Shown: positions 48,389 to 56,142, numbered from the stretch's first letter. The stretch: DNA of 64,000 nt from Formivibrio citricus (GCF_900115065.1 NZ_FOVE01000013.1:1-64000); one strand, 5' to 3'. Notes: generated by a model from the sequence alone, not told the origin. Made by a program: numbers and translations.

Positions 48389-49126
48389 GTTAGATTTTTC
48401 CGACATGATCGACACACTTCGTCCTTATCTTGAGTTGCTTTATTTCATAACCGGTGGACCTGTACTGGCTGTTTTTGCGTTCTTGGCGCTGAAGCAGATC
48501 ACCGTTGCCAAACAAAATGCTCGTACTGCTTCTCAGCGAGAGGCATATCGCATTGCTGCTGAGCAGGTTAAATGTTATGCGCATGAAGTTATCCCTCTAC
48601 TTAACGAGCTAGATAAATTAATCGATGAAAAGGCGATCAATGTGTTTTCCAACGCACAAATCGAAGTTGAAGACTCCGGTGTTCGCGTTAAAAATAAGTG
48701 GAACGATGGCGATTTAGACAAACTTGTCGAAATCGCACCAACGCTGGTTTCAGCACTAAATAGGCTCGAAGTTTTTGCTCTTTTCTTCACCTCTCGTGTT
48801 GCATCAGAACAAATCGCCTACTCCTCCATAGGCACTACATACGTTCGATCTGTGAAAAAGCTTTTGCCCGCCTTTATCGGCCTAGCGAACAAAAACAGCT
48901 ACGAAAATATTCTGAAACTGTTCTTGCTGTGGCATCAAAGAAAGGAAAGTGAGCGACTGGAACAAGAAAAGGCCGACATTCAAAAACGCCTTCGCAAAAT
49001 CGGTGACAAAAAGATTGAAGCAATTGGCACCAATGACTAATAAGCAATCTAACCCGGCGCTCAACCTCGCTCCCTTCGGTCGCTGGATGCTGCGCGATAA
49101 AGCCGCGCAGCGCCGGTTAGCTCTAC
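48389..49126 (+). mobile_element. Integron gene cassette (single, no integrase in window)
   Basis: The left boundary is a perfect core site GTTAGAT (GTTRRRY) at 48389-48395. The start codon follows ten bases later at 48405, a single ORF fills the element, and an attC site begins six bases after the stop. The next core site (GTTGG) is at 49127. The order core site-ORF-attC is the structure of an integron cassette. G+C content is well below the surroundings, which supports acquisition. Confidence 0.75.
48405..49040 (+). CDS. Cassette-encoded membrane-anchored protein of unknown function
   Basis: 211 aa from ATG 48405. One hydrophobic segment at about residues 9-31 (LLYFITGGPVLAVFAFLAL) is followed by a mostly helical soluble part (ASQREAYRIAAEQVKCYAHE, VIPLLNELDKLIDEK). 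A charged, probably coiled-coil C-terminus (RKESERLEQEKADIQKRLRK) follows. I do not recognise a function. A GTG at 48318 would lengthen the frame but crosses the cassette boundary, so ATG 48405 is preferred. AT-rich, unlike its neighbours. Confidence 0.8.
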   Translation: MIDTLRPYLELLYFITGGPVLAVFAFLALKQITVAKQNARTASQREAYRIAAEQVKCYAHEVIPLLNELDKLIDEKAINVFSNAQIEVEDSGVRVKNKWNDGDLDKLVEIAPTLVSALNRLEVFALFFTSRVASEQIAYSSIGTTYVRSVKKLLPAFIGLANKNSYENILKLFLLWHQRKESERLEQEKADIQKRLRKIGDKKIEAIGTND

Positions 49127-49133
49127 GTTGGTG
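49047..49133 (+). other. attC recombination site
   Basis: 87 bp. R'' box ATCTAAC (49047-49053) and L'' GCTCAACC face L' GGTTAGC and R' GTTGGTG (49127-49133). L'' and L' pair except for one extra base in L'', the hallmark that directs integrase to one strand. The middle contains GCTGCGCG and CGCGCAGC around ATAAAGC. R' departs slightly from GTTRRRY. Confidence 0.75.
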
Positions 49134-49205
49134 ATTATCTCCAACAAAATCCGCCCGATTCCAAAAAACGATTTTTATCGGCAGCGCTCGCGGCCTGCCG
49201 CGCAT

Positions 49206-49237
49206 GAAAAACCCCGCCTCGAAAGAGTGCGGGGTTG
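49206..49237 (-). terminator. Terminator of the EF-hand gene
   Basis: AACCCCGC (49210-49217) pairs with GCGGGGTT (49229-49236). On the minus strand the hairpin is followed by TTTTTCATG. It lies about 20 bp past the EF-hand gene stop. Confidence 0.8.
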
Positions 49238-49255
49238 TGCCGACACCGGAAGCGC

Positions 49256-49975
49256 TCAGGCCGTAATGGACAGCGAGCCCAATCCGGATGCGCCATACAG
49301 GCTGGATTCGCTGTCGAACCCGCGGTAGGAATCCATCAGCTGCATGATGCGTTTCAGAACCGCAGCCTCACTGCTGGTCGAGCTGGTCGTCTCGGTGGAG
49401 GTGCTGCTCTGGCTGGCGGAAGCCACCTTTTGCGACTCCTGATAGGCCATGGCCTCCTTGCCCGTTACCTTGCCGTCGCCGTCGGCATCGGCCGCGTCGA
49501 AATTGGCCGCGACGCTGGACATCAGCGCGGAGAGATTGCTGTCCGACGATGCCACTTCGCTCGCCTTGGCGGTCAATTCGTCAGCGGTGTATCCCTCATC
49601 CTCTTCGGCGGCGCCGGGCGGCGGGGGCGGCGGCGGCATTCCGCCGGCGCCCTGCGGCCCGCCCGAGGTGCGCATGTTGTTGAAGCCGCTGTCGAGTTGC
49701 TCGGCCAGTTGCTTCAGGCTGGACGTCATTTCCTGTTCGGTGATCTTGCCGTCGCTGTCGCTGTCGAGCGTGGAAAAAATATCGCTGATGCTGGTACTGC
49801 TGCTACTGCTGCTGTCCGAAGAAGAAATCTGGCCGAACGCGGTTTCCAGATCGCTTATTTCGAGATAACCCTGGTTGTTGGTATCGAGTTTGGAAAAAAG
49901 ATTGCTGACCATCTGCGAGGGATCGGGGCGTTGCATCGCCCACGATGAGGTCGAACTACCAATACTGCTGACCAT
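49256..49975 (-). CDS. EF-hand calcium-binding protein
   Basis: 239 aa, Ser-rich. Three EF-hand-type loops are visible: KLDTNNQGYLEISDLE, TLDSDSDGKITEQEM and AADADGDGKVTGKEAM. A run of seven prolines (GGMPPPPPPPGAAEED) separates the second and third. No classical signal peptide. Start ATG 49975 is chosen for the GGAG eight bases upstream; an in-frame ATG at 49990 is the alternative. Upstream (50175-50199) lie three GTTAA/GTAAA boxes at 10-bp spacing, matching CpxR sites, so the gene may be part of the neighbouring Cpx regulon. Confidence 0.87.
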   Translation of the reverse strand: MVSSIGSSTSSWAMQRPDPSQMVSNLFSKLDTNNQGYLEISDLETAFGQISSSDSSSSSSTSISDIFSTLDSDSDGKITEQEMTSSLKQLAEQLDSGFNNMRTSGGPQGAGGMPPPPPPPGAAEEDEGYTADELTAKASEVASSDSNLSALMSSVAANFDAADADGDGKVTGKEAMAYQESQKVASASQSSTSTETTSSTSSEAAVLKRIMQLMDSYRGFDSESSLYGASGLGSLSITA

Positions 49976-50174
49976 GATTGGCTCCTTCATGAAAAATTTG
50001 TCCCGATGACGAAGCGAAATCCGCCTCCGCCAACACCGTATGCATGTCGGGCCGGCAACCTGTCCTGCGAACCGGGCTTGCGCGCCCGATTGCAAACAGA
50101 CCCATACCCCACATGCGGCAACACGCCATAAGCAAGTTATCGTCCTGATTCGCAATAACTTCCCGGCAAGACCG

Positions 50175-50199
50175 GTTAAGCGAGGTAAAAGTTTGTTAA
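50175..50199. promoter_or_regulatory. CpxR-box-like array upstream of the EF-hand gene
   Basis: GTTAA (50175-50179), GTAAA (50185-50189) and GTTAA (50195-50199), each separated by five bases. The known CpxR consensus is GTAAA-N5-GTAAA. Confidence 0.6.
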
Positions 50200-50253
50200 G
50201 GGAAACGCGATCAAGAGCGTCACAGACCTCCCTTGCGACTTTCTCCCGGGACG

Positions 50254-50339
50254 AAAACCGTTTTTGCACGCCCTGCCGGGGTCAGCCGGGCCAACCCTCG
50301 GCAAATAATTGCCCAAGCAAAAACTGCAAAAACGGTTTT
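50254..50339. repeat. Perfect 15-bp inverted repeat with 56-bp spacer
   Basis: AAAACCGTTTTTGCA (50254-50268) and TGCAAAAACGGTTTT (50325-50339) are exact reverse complements. The spacer is GC-rich with its own small hairpin (GCCGGGG, CCGGGC). It may be a small element or an RNA stem; no coding signal. Confidence 0.6.
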
Positions 50340-50455
50340 TGCCATTTCAAACAACAACGCCAACTCGTTGATATTCATGAACTTTGTCTCTTTACTGCCC
50401 TGTACTGAACAGCACCACCCCAGAATTGGGCCATGGTTGGCGGCAAAGATTGCCG

Positions 50456-50965
50456 TCATCGCGGTCCGGATCGAGGCATCGACACCGCAGGCGCGCCGAA
50501 GCATTCGTGGGGCAGCGCGGGCGGCTTCAGTTCCGTCTTCGATTTCTCCAGTTGCTCGCGCTGCTCGGCAGTCAGAAGCGCATAAATCATCTGGTCGGCA
50601 CGCGCGCGCAGCAGGGCCAGCTCCGCGGTATCCCTTGCCATCGCTTCTGACAACGCCCGCGCCCTGGCCTCGTCGAAACGGCTGGACAGCGCAAGGGCGC
50701 GCAAGGCATCCCGGTTTGCATGGAGCGACTTCATTTTCTGGCGAATGGTCGGGGCCTGTTCGTGCAGGATATTGAACACCTCGTCACGCTGGACTTCATT
50801 GAGATGCAGCCCGCGCAGCATGTCCGATGCCGGTGAGCCGGGCGGCTCCGCCATCTGCCGGGATGGCGCGGGCATTTTTTCTCCGGCCTGGGCTGGCATG
50901 GCCAGCGGCCCGGCCAGCGCACCGGCGAGCAGCAGCGACTTGATGATGGAATTGATCGGCTTCAT
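50456..50965 (-). CDS. Spy/CpxP-like periplasmic protein (LTxxQ family)
   Basis: 169 aa. Signal peptide (IIKSLLLAGALAGPLAMPAQA). The helical core carries two LTxxQ-type motifs (LHLNEVQRDEVFNIL, LLTAEQREQLEK), as in CpxP, Spy and heavy-metal-resistance chaperones. Divergent from cpxR and probably CpxR-controlled through the array in the shared gap. By analogy it damps CpxA or protects periplasmic proteins. Start ATG 50965; the frame upstream is not protein-like. Confidence 0.85.
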   Translation of the reverse strand: MKPINSIIKSLLLAGALAGPLAMPAQAGEKMPAPSRQMAEPPGSPASDMLRGLHLNEVQRDEVFNILHEQAPTIRQKMKSLHANRDALRALALSSRFDEARARALSEAMARDTAELALLRARADQMIYALLTAEQREQLEKSKTELKPPALPHECFGAPAVSMPRSGPR

Positions 50966-51023
50966 GGTTTTTCCCTCTCGTTGACACGACATTCGCGACG
51001 AAGCCATTCTTGACCGCGGCAGG

Positions 51024-51099
51024 GTTAATTGCAGTTAACGCCCGGTAAAGTTCGGAAAAGCCCGCGACGGGTTTCAGGCAAGCTGTAAAGCCATGTAAA
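51024..51099. promoter_or_regulatory. CpxR-box array between the Spy/CpxP-like gene and cpxR
   Basis: GTTAA at 51024 and 51034, GTAAA at 51045, and an exact GTAAA-N5-GTAAA at 51085-51099 (spacer GCCAT). The last matches the CpxR consensus fully. The divergent genes on both sides are the expected targets, including cpxR itself. Confidence 0.75.
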
Positions 51100-51176
51100 A
51101 ACAGCCCTTTCTACAGTGAATCCGGCCCGATGATTCGTTATCATCCCGTGGACGAGACAAGATGGAATGCAGTGAA

Positions 51177-51875
51177 ATGACCCACGTTCTGCTGGCCGAT
51201 GACGACGTTGAGCTTGCCGGCATGCTCAAGGATTATCTGGAACAGGAAGGCTTCAGCGTCACCGTGATGCACGATGGCGAATCCGGCGCACAAGAAGCGC
51301 TCTCCGGGCAATATGCGATTGCCGTTCTGGATGTCATGATGCCGAACATGAACGGCATCGAGGCCTTGCGGCGCATCCGCACCAAAAGCACGATGCCGGT
51401 CCTGATGCTGACCGCGCGCGGCGACGATACCGACCGCATCGTCGGGCTGGAACTGGGCGCGGACGACTACGTGCCCAAACCCTGCACGCCGCGCGAACTG
51501 ACTGCGCGCATCCGCGCCATCCTGCGCCGCACCCAGAATACCGAACCCGACAATGCGCCGACTGCCCCGATCATCGTCGGCGCGTTGACCATTCGCCCCG
51601 AACAACGCCGCGCGGAATGGGATGGGAAACCGCTGGATCTGACCAGTACGGAATTCAACTTGCTTGAGATACTGGCCCGTAACGCGGGGCGCCCCGTCAA
51701 CAAGGCCGTGCTTTCGGAACAGGGGCTGGGCCGGCCGCTGGCGCGCTTCGACCGCAGTATCGACGTGCACCTGTCCAGCATCCGCCACAAGCTCGGCACG
51801 CTGCCCGACGGGCGCTCCTACATCCAGACCGTCTACCGGCAGGGCTACCAGTTCATCCGGGACGAACAAGCCTGA
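51177..51875 (+). CDS. cpxR: OmpR-family response regulator, CpxR-type
   Basis: 232 aa. The receiver domain has HVLLADDDVELAGMLKDYL, phospho-acceptor Asp in AVLDVMMPNMNG, and the K of DDYVPKP. The winged-helix C-terminus contains LTSTEFNLLEILARNAGRPV and the late SYIQTVYRQGYQF. The gene is followed by a histidine kinase with a one-base overlap (TGATG) and preceded by a GTAAA-N5-GTAAA box, which supports the Cpx assignment. Start ATG 51177 (MTHVLLADDD). Confidence 0.92.
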   Translation: MTHVLLADDDVELAGMLKDYLEQEGFSVTVMHDGESGAQEALSGQYAIAVLDVMMPNMNGIEALRRIRTKSTMPVLMLTARGDDTDRIVGLELGADDYVPKPCTPRELTARIRAILRRTQNTEPDNAPTAPIIVGALTIRPEQRRAEWDGKPLDLTSTEFNLLEILARNAGRPVNKAVLSEQGLGRPLARFDRSIDVHLSSIRHKLGTLPDGRSYIQTVYRQGYQFIRDEQA

Positions 51876-53257
51876 TGGGCCGGCTGTTCTGGAAATTCTT
51901 CTTTTTCATCTGGCTGGCGCAGCTCACCGCCACGCTGGGCATCGGCGCCACGTTCTGGTGGCGGGATCGCAACCGGGACATGCAGCAGGCCATGATCGAT
52001 GCCAGCCCGCCCGCCACCATCAGCGTCGAACTGGCGGCCAAAACGCTCCAGTACGAAGGCGTGGAAGCACTGAAGCCGCTACTGGAAAGAGACGGCCGGC
52101 ATCCGGTGCTGGCCATCGATGCGCAGGGGCGCGAACTGCTGAACCGGCCCGTCGATCCGGCCACGCTGGCCCGGGCCAGACAGGCCCTCGCATCGAACTC
52201 CGGCTCGCAGGCAATCCGCGAAGCCCAGGATACTGCCGGCGCCCGTTTTCTGCTGTTTGTCGCCCGGGAAGCCCGCCCGTTGCCAGGCATGAAACCGCCG
52301 CCACCGGGCATGCCCGGCCCACACCCCCGCCCGCAGGACGAAAGCTTTCTGCCCCTGATTCCGGCCACGGCGACCCTCGTTGCCAGCCTGATCTTCGCCG
52401 TGCTGCTGGCGTGGTATTTCGCCAAGCCGATCCGCAATCTGCGCACGGCATTCGATGCGCTGGCCAAAGGCAACCTGGGAGCGCGCGTGGCATCGGCCAT
52501 GGGGCACCGCCGGGATGAGTTGAACGATCTGGGCAAGGATTTCGACCAGATGGCTTCGCGCCTGCAAAGCCTGGTGGATGGCCAGCGCCGCCTGCTGCAC
52601 GACGTTTCGCATGAAATGCGCTCGCCGCTCGCGCGCCTGCAGGTCGCCATCGGGCTGGCGCGGCTGCAACCGGGAAAATTCGAGGAAACCATGCAGCGAC
52701 TGGAACGCGAAAGCGAGCGCATGGACAAGCTGGTGGGCGAACTCCTCACGCTCTCGCGCCTTGAAGCCGGCGTGGGCTGCGCCAGGCCGGAAGAGGTTTC
52801 CATGAAGCAACTGGTCGAAGACGTGGTCGAAGACGCGCACTTCGAAGCCGAAGTGCTGGGCAAACAGGTTCAGGCCGGGCAACTGGCCGATGCGACCATC
52901 ACCGGACAGGCGGAATTGCTGCACCGTGCGCTGGAAAACGTGGTCCGCAACGCCATCCGCTACACCCCGCAGGGGGGATGCGTGACCGTGGAAACGCGCA
53001 TCGACAAGGCCGCCGGAAAGCTGTTCCTGACCGTGCTGGACCAAGGCTGCGGAGTCGCGGAATCCGAACTCGAAGCCATCTTCGAACCCTTCAACCGCGG
53101 GGGGAAAAGCGCCGGCGCGGACGGCCACGGCCTGGGGCTCGCCATCGCCCGCCGGGTGCTGGAAGCCCACGGCGGCAGCATCCGCGCCTTCAACCGCAAC
53201 GAAGGGGGCTTTGGCGTGGAAATGGCGCTGCCGCTGGACATGCCGGCGGGTCGCTGA
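51875..53257 (+). CDS. cpxA: Sensor histidine kinase, CpxA-type
   Basis: 460 aa. TM1 (FWKFFFFIWLAQLTATLGIG) precedes a periplasmic sensor part that ends in a proline-rich stretch (PGMKPPPPGMPGPHPRP), then TM2 (ATLVASLIFAVLLAWYF). HAMP follows, then H-box HDVSHEMRSPLARLQ, N-box ENVVRNAIRYTP, G1 DQGCGV, F-box FEPFNR and G2 GHGLGLAIA. It phosphorylates the CpxR-like partner whose stop it overlaps. The Pro-rich linker is unusual. Signal: envelope stress or metals, by analogy. Confidence 0.92.
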   Translation: MGRLFWKFFFFIWLAQLTATLGIGATFWWRDRNRDMQQAMIDASPPATISVELAAKTLQYEGVEALKPLLERDGRHPVLAIDAQGRELLNRPVDPATLARARQALASNSGSQAIREAQDTAGARFLLFVAREARPLPGMKPPPPGMPGPHPRPQDESFLPLIPATATLVASLIFAVLLAWYFAKPIRNLRTAFDALAKGNLGARVASAMGHRRDELNDLGKDFDQMASRLQSLVDGQRRLLHDVSHEMRSPLARLQVAIGLARLQPGKFEETMQRLERESERMDKLVGELLTLSRLEAGVGCARPEEVSMKQLVEDVVEDAHFEAEVLGKQVQAGQLADATITGQAELLHRALENVVRNAIRYTPQGGCVTVETRIDKAAGKLFLTVLDQGCGVAESELEAIFEPFNRGGKSAGADGHGLGLAIARRVLEAHGGSIRAFNRNEGGFGVEMALPLDMPAGR

Positions 53258-53289
53258 TCAACGCAGGGCAATCGCACTATCCCGGGTTT

Positions 53290-53402
53290 CCCCTCGCCCC
53301 TTGCGGGAGAGGGGCAGGGGTGAGGGGAAAATGTATCAACCATGCGCTGATCTTGACCCATTTCACCCTCTCCCCAGCCCTCCCCCATCAAGGGGGAGGG
53401 AG
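53290..53402. repeat. Two C/G-rich intergenic palindromes
   Basis: 53290-53327 (CCCCTCGCCCCTTGCGGGAG...GGTGAGGGG) and 53366-53402 (CCCTCTCCCCAGCCC...AAGGGGGAGGGAG) are palindromic, related repeats of a type scattered between genes in many proteobacteria. They lie between two convergent genes and may end transcription. Confidence 0.55.
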
Positions 53403-53450
53403 AAAAAACGATGCCTTCGCATACTGCGTTCAAAGGCCGTCGGCGGCTTC

Positions 53451-54206
53451 TCAGCGCATCCGGCCAAACACCCCGGTACTGCCCATGATCGAGTTATGGT
53501 CAGCGCCGGGAACGACTTCCAGACTCGCCACGCCGCTGGCAAATGTCCGATGCAAGGCCCGCGTTCGCTCGGCAGCGATGATCTCGTCGCGTTCAGCCAT
53601 CAGGATCAGGGTCCGGGCCTTGACTGCAGGCGCCCAGCGCACCGATTCGAACCGGTCCTTGAGCAGCCAGCCCACCGGCAACCACGGAAACTGCTCCCGA
53701 CCGACATTGACGATGCTGTCATACGGGGTGATCAGAACCAGGCGTTCCACGGGGTTTTCCGCAGCCAGCCTGACCGCCACGCCGCTTCCCAGACTGCGCC
53801 CGACCAGCATCACTCTGGAGTGCCTGCTTTTGACGAGATCCAGCAACACCTTGGCATCCCGGTGCAAAGCGGCTTCAGACGGGGCTCCCGTGCTTCCGCC
53901 GTATCCACGGTAATGCAGCATGTAAATGGCATGATCGGGGAACGCCTGCGCATAATCGTCCAGGCTGCGGGTTACGTCTTCGGCATTGCCCCCGAAATAC
54001 ACCAGCGCATCGGCACCTTCCCGATTCCGGACCGACACCCTGACGCGGACGTCGTCCACCCGCAGGTCCAGGATTCTCTCCGGTCCGCTGGAGCCGGTTG
54101 CCGGTTGCGGGAAGTACAGGAAAGACCGCTGCGTCCAGTACATGATTCCGCATAGCGCCAGATAGGTCAGCATCAGGATCAGCGCCATGCGTCGAAGCCG
54201 CTTCAT
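53451..54206 (-). CDS. Membrane-anchored alpha/beta hydrolase
   Basis: 251 aa. One N-terminal TM helix (MALILMLTYLALCGIMYW) is followed by an alpha/beta hydrolase fold: VYFGGNAEDV (oxyanion), YRGYGGSTGAPSE, nucleophile elbow LVGRSLGSG, Asp in MAERDEII and His in PGADHNSI. It resembles the YfhR/BEM46 group, whose substrates are unknown. ATG 54206 (MKRLRRM) is chosen; eight further codons upstream overlap the dCMP deaminase gene. Confidence 0.85.
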   Translation of the reverse strand: MKRLRRMALILMLTYLALCGIMYWTQRSFLYFPQPATGSSGPERILDLRVDDVRVRVSVRNREGADALVYFGGNAEDVTRSLDDYAQAFPDHAIYMLHYRGYGGSTGAPSEAALHRDAKVLLDLVKSRHSRVMLVGRSLGSGVAVRLAAENPVERLVLITPYDSIVNVGREQFPWLPVGWLLKDRFESVRWAPAVKARTLILMAERDEIIAAERTRALHRTFASGVASLEVVPGADHNSIMGSTGVFGRMR

Positions 54207-54216
54207 CGACCGGCCG

Positions 54217-54765
54217 TTATCCCTTGGCACGCAAGGTCGTCACCGCCCAGGTCGCGCGCGGGTCGTGCATGTCGAGCCGGTCAACCTGCAAATGGCTGAT
54301 CAGGCGTTCGTATTCGGCTTTCTTGGCTGTATCCATGACCGGATCGGGGTCGGAAGGAATCCACGGGTGCAGGTAGACCACGCGCGCGATCTGGGCTTGC
54401 AGCATTTCCTTGGCGCAGCCGAAGCACGGCTGCATGGTGGTATAGAGCGTCGCGCCCTCGACCGCGATGCCGAAACGCGCCGCCGAGAGCAGCGCATTCT
54501 GTTCGGCATGCACGCAGATGCACAGGTCGTAACCGGTTCCCGACTTGAACTGCCCGCCCGGATTCCGGCAACGCAGGCAGCCGCCGTCCAGACAATTGGG
54601 CATGCCTTCCGGCACCCCGTTGTAGCCGGTCGAAATCACGCGGTTATCCTTGACGATCACCGCGCCGACGCGGTTGCCGGTGCAATTGGCTTTCTCCCGC
54701 ACCGCGAAAGCGATGCCCATGTAATAGGTATCCCAATCGGGCAATTTTTCTGGGGCGTGGCTCAT
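54217..54765 (-). CDS. dCMP deaminase
   Basis: 182 aa. Zinc-dependent deaminase: catalytic ICVHAEQNALLSAA (His, Glu) and the zinc cysteines in MQPCFGCAKEML. An extra CLDGGCLRCRNPGG block carries additional cysteines typical of ComEB-type dCMP deaminases, which supply dUMP for thymidylate synthesis. ATG 54765 follows AGGATTGCCC; a TTG two codons upstream is the alternative. Confidence 0.9.
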   Translation of the reverse strand: MSHAPEKLPDWDTYYMGIAFAVREKANCTGNRVGAVIVKDNRVISTGYNGVPEGMPNCLDGGCLRCRNPGGQFKSGTGYDLCICVHAEQNALLSAARFGIAVEGATLYTTMQPCFGCAKEMLQAQIARVVYLHPWIPSDPDPVMDTAKKAEYERLISHLQVDRLDMHDPRATWAVTTLRAKG

Positions 54766-54807
54766 GGGCAATCCTGAAAATCGACAATAGCCGTCATCAT
54801 AACCGAC

Positions 54808-55134
54808 TCAATCCTGACGAGACAGGTGGCGGATGCGGACGAGGCCCAGCAGCAAAGGCAAGACGAAAGCGAAGAGGTGCAGCAGCCAGAGCCGGAAATT
54901 GACGTCCTGCGGGCCGGACATCGGAACGACCCATGCCACCGCGAGATAAAACAGGCCGGACACGATCAGGCACCAGGCCCCGGAGCGGTTGATGCGGTAC
55001 CAGGCGGCATCGTCCGCCAGCGCCCGGCGCGTACGGATTCCGTAGAAACGGTTGCGCGGAACCCAGCCCAGCGCCAGTGGAATGGCAAACAACACCAGAA
55101 GGATTGCGGGAGTAAAAAACGGCTGCTGGATCAT
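54808..55134 (-). CDS. SdpI family membrane protein
   Basis: The 108-aa protein has three predicted TM helices. It has the SdpI signature PRNRFYGIRTRRALADDAAW and YRINRSGAW. In Bacillus, SdpI confers immunity to the SdpC toxin; most relatives, including this one with no toxin gene beside it, have unknown function. Confidence 0.82.
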   Translation of the reverse strand: MIQQPFFTPAILLVLFAIPLALGWVPRNRFYGIRTRRALADDAAWYRINRSGAWCLIVSGLFYLAVAWVVPMSGPQDVNFRLWLLHLFAFVLPLLLGLVRIRHLSRQD

Positions 55135-55153
55135 GCCGATGCCCAGAGAGCCA

Positions 55154-55420
55154 TCAACGCCGCTTTGATTCTCTCAGCAGCGGATTCAAGCGGTCGATAT
55201 CGGCCTGAACCTGCTCGCGGCTGCGCTCGTAGATGATTTCCCGCCCCATCACTTTCCCGACATAAAGCAGCCCGTTACGGGAGGGCGACAGATCGCATTT
55301 GACGCTGTGCACGCCTTCGCCGATCACCACCTCGATATGGTCGGCGCGCTTGCTGAGCACCACGACCTCCAGGGTTTTACCGCTTTCAGGTTGGCGCACG
55401 GTAATCTTTTCGGTCTGCAT
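55154..55420 (-). CDS. Small conserved hypothetical protein
   Basis: 88 aa, starting MQTEKITVRQPESGKTLEVV, with HIEVVIGEGVHSVKCDLSPS and YVGKVMGREIIYERSREQV. Soluble, probably a small beta-rich fold. I know no function. It lies between the SdpI-family gene and nth, on the same strand. Confidence 0.7.
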   Translation of the reverse strand: MQTEKITVRQPESGKTLEVVVLSKRADHIEVVIGEGVHSVKCDLSPSRNGLLYVGKVMGREIIYERSREQVQADIDRLNPLLRESKRR

Positions 55421-55491
55421 GGCGGTCGACTCCTTCGGGGCTTAAAGGCTGATATTTGCCAGTATGGCCCGAGCCAGTCGATCTGGCGAGA

Positions 55492-56142
55492 TCAACGCCC
55501 TTTGGGAGGAACCAGCTCCTTGGCCTTGTAATCGCACAAATCGTTGACCACGCAGTTCCAGCATTCGGGCCGCCGCGCCTTGCAGACATAACGGCCATGC
55601 AGGATCAGCCAGTGGTGCGCGTGCTGGCGGAATTCGGCGGGAACCACCTTGAGCAGCTTCTGCTCCACGGCTTCGACATCCTTGCCGGGGGCGAGGCCGG
55701 TGCGGTTGGCGAGGCGAAAAATGTGCGTATCGACCGCGATGGTCGGCTCGCCGAACACGATGTTGAGGATGACGTTGGCCGTCTTGCGCCCGACGCCGGG
55801 CAGCGCTTCGAGCGCCTCGCGGCTGGGTGGCACCTGGCCCTGATGCCGGTCGATCAGGATGCGGCAGGTTTGCAAGAGATGCCTGGCCTTGCTGCGATAA
55901 AGACCAATCGTGGCGATGTACGATTCCAGCCCGTCCTGCCCCAGCGCCAGCATATTTTCCGGCGTGTTCGCCACCGCAAACAGCCGCGGCGTGGCCTTGT
56001 TCACGCTGGCATCGGTGGCCTGCGCCGAAAGCAGCACTGCGACCAGCAGCTCGAACGGCGAGGAATACTGGAGTTCGGTGACCGGATGCGGATCCAGTTC
56101 GGCCAGCCGCCGGAAAAACTCGTGACGGGATACTTTGTTCAT
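55492..56142 (-). CDS. nth: Endonuclease III
   Basis: DNA glycosylase/AP lyase for oxidised pyrimidines. 216 aa. HhH motif LPGVGRKTANV with catalytic K120, catalytic D138 in VDTHIFRLANR, and the Fe-S cluster C-x6-C-x2-C-x5-C (CKARRPECWNCVVNDLC). ATG 56142 overlaps the stop of the upstream glycosidase gene by four bases. In gammaproteobacteria nth closes the rnf operon; here a GH3 gene stands between rnfE and nth. Confidence 0.96.
   Translation of the reverse strand: MNKVSRHEFFRRLAELDPHPVTELQYSSPFELLVAVLLSAQATDASVNKATPRLFAVANTPENMLALGQDGLESYIATIGLYRSKARHLLQTCRILIDRHQGQVPPSREALEALPGVGRKTANVILNIVFGEPTIAVDTHIFRLANRTGLAPGKDVEAVEQKLLKVVPAEFRQHAHHWLILHGRYVCKARRPECWNCVVNDLCDYKAKELVPPKGR

Larger units (their letters stand above)
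49976..50455. other. Intergenic region between the EF-hand and Spy/CpxP-like genes
   Basis: No supportable gene. It holds the CpxR-like boxes at 50175-50199 and a perfect 15-bp inverted repeat at 50254-50339. Short open frames on both strands are driven by the repeat. Confidence 0.5.

Noticed and set aside
50220-50504. Minus-strand ORF of 94 codons in the EF-hand/Spy gap
   Set aside because: The KTVF repeats in it are produced by the inverted repeat at 50254-50339; no ribosome site or family features.
53290-53402. A CRISPR-like look from two related palindromes
   Set aside because: Only two units, different in sequence and spacing, both self-complementary throughout. They fit dispersed extragenic palindromes.
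54808-55134. A toxin-immunity pair from the SdpI-family gene
   Set aside because: No SdpC-like toxin gene or small secreted peptide gene adjoins it. Most SdpI relatives are not linked to toxins.
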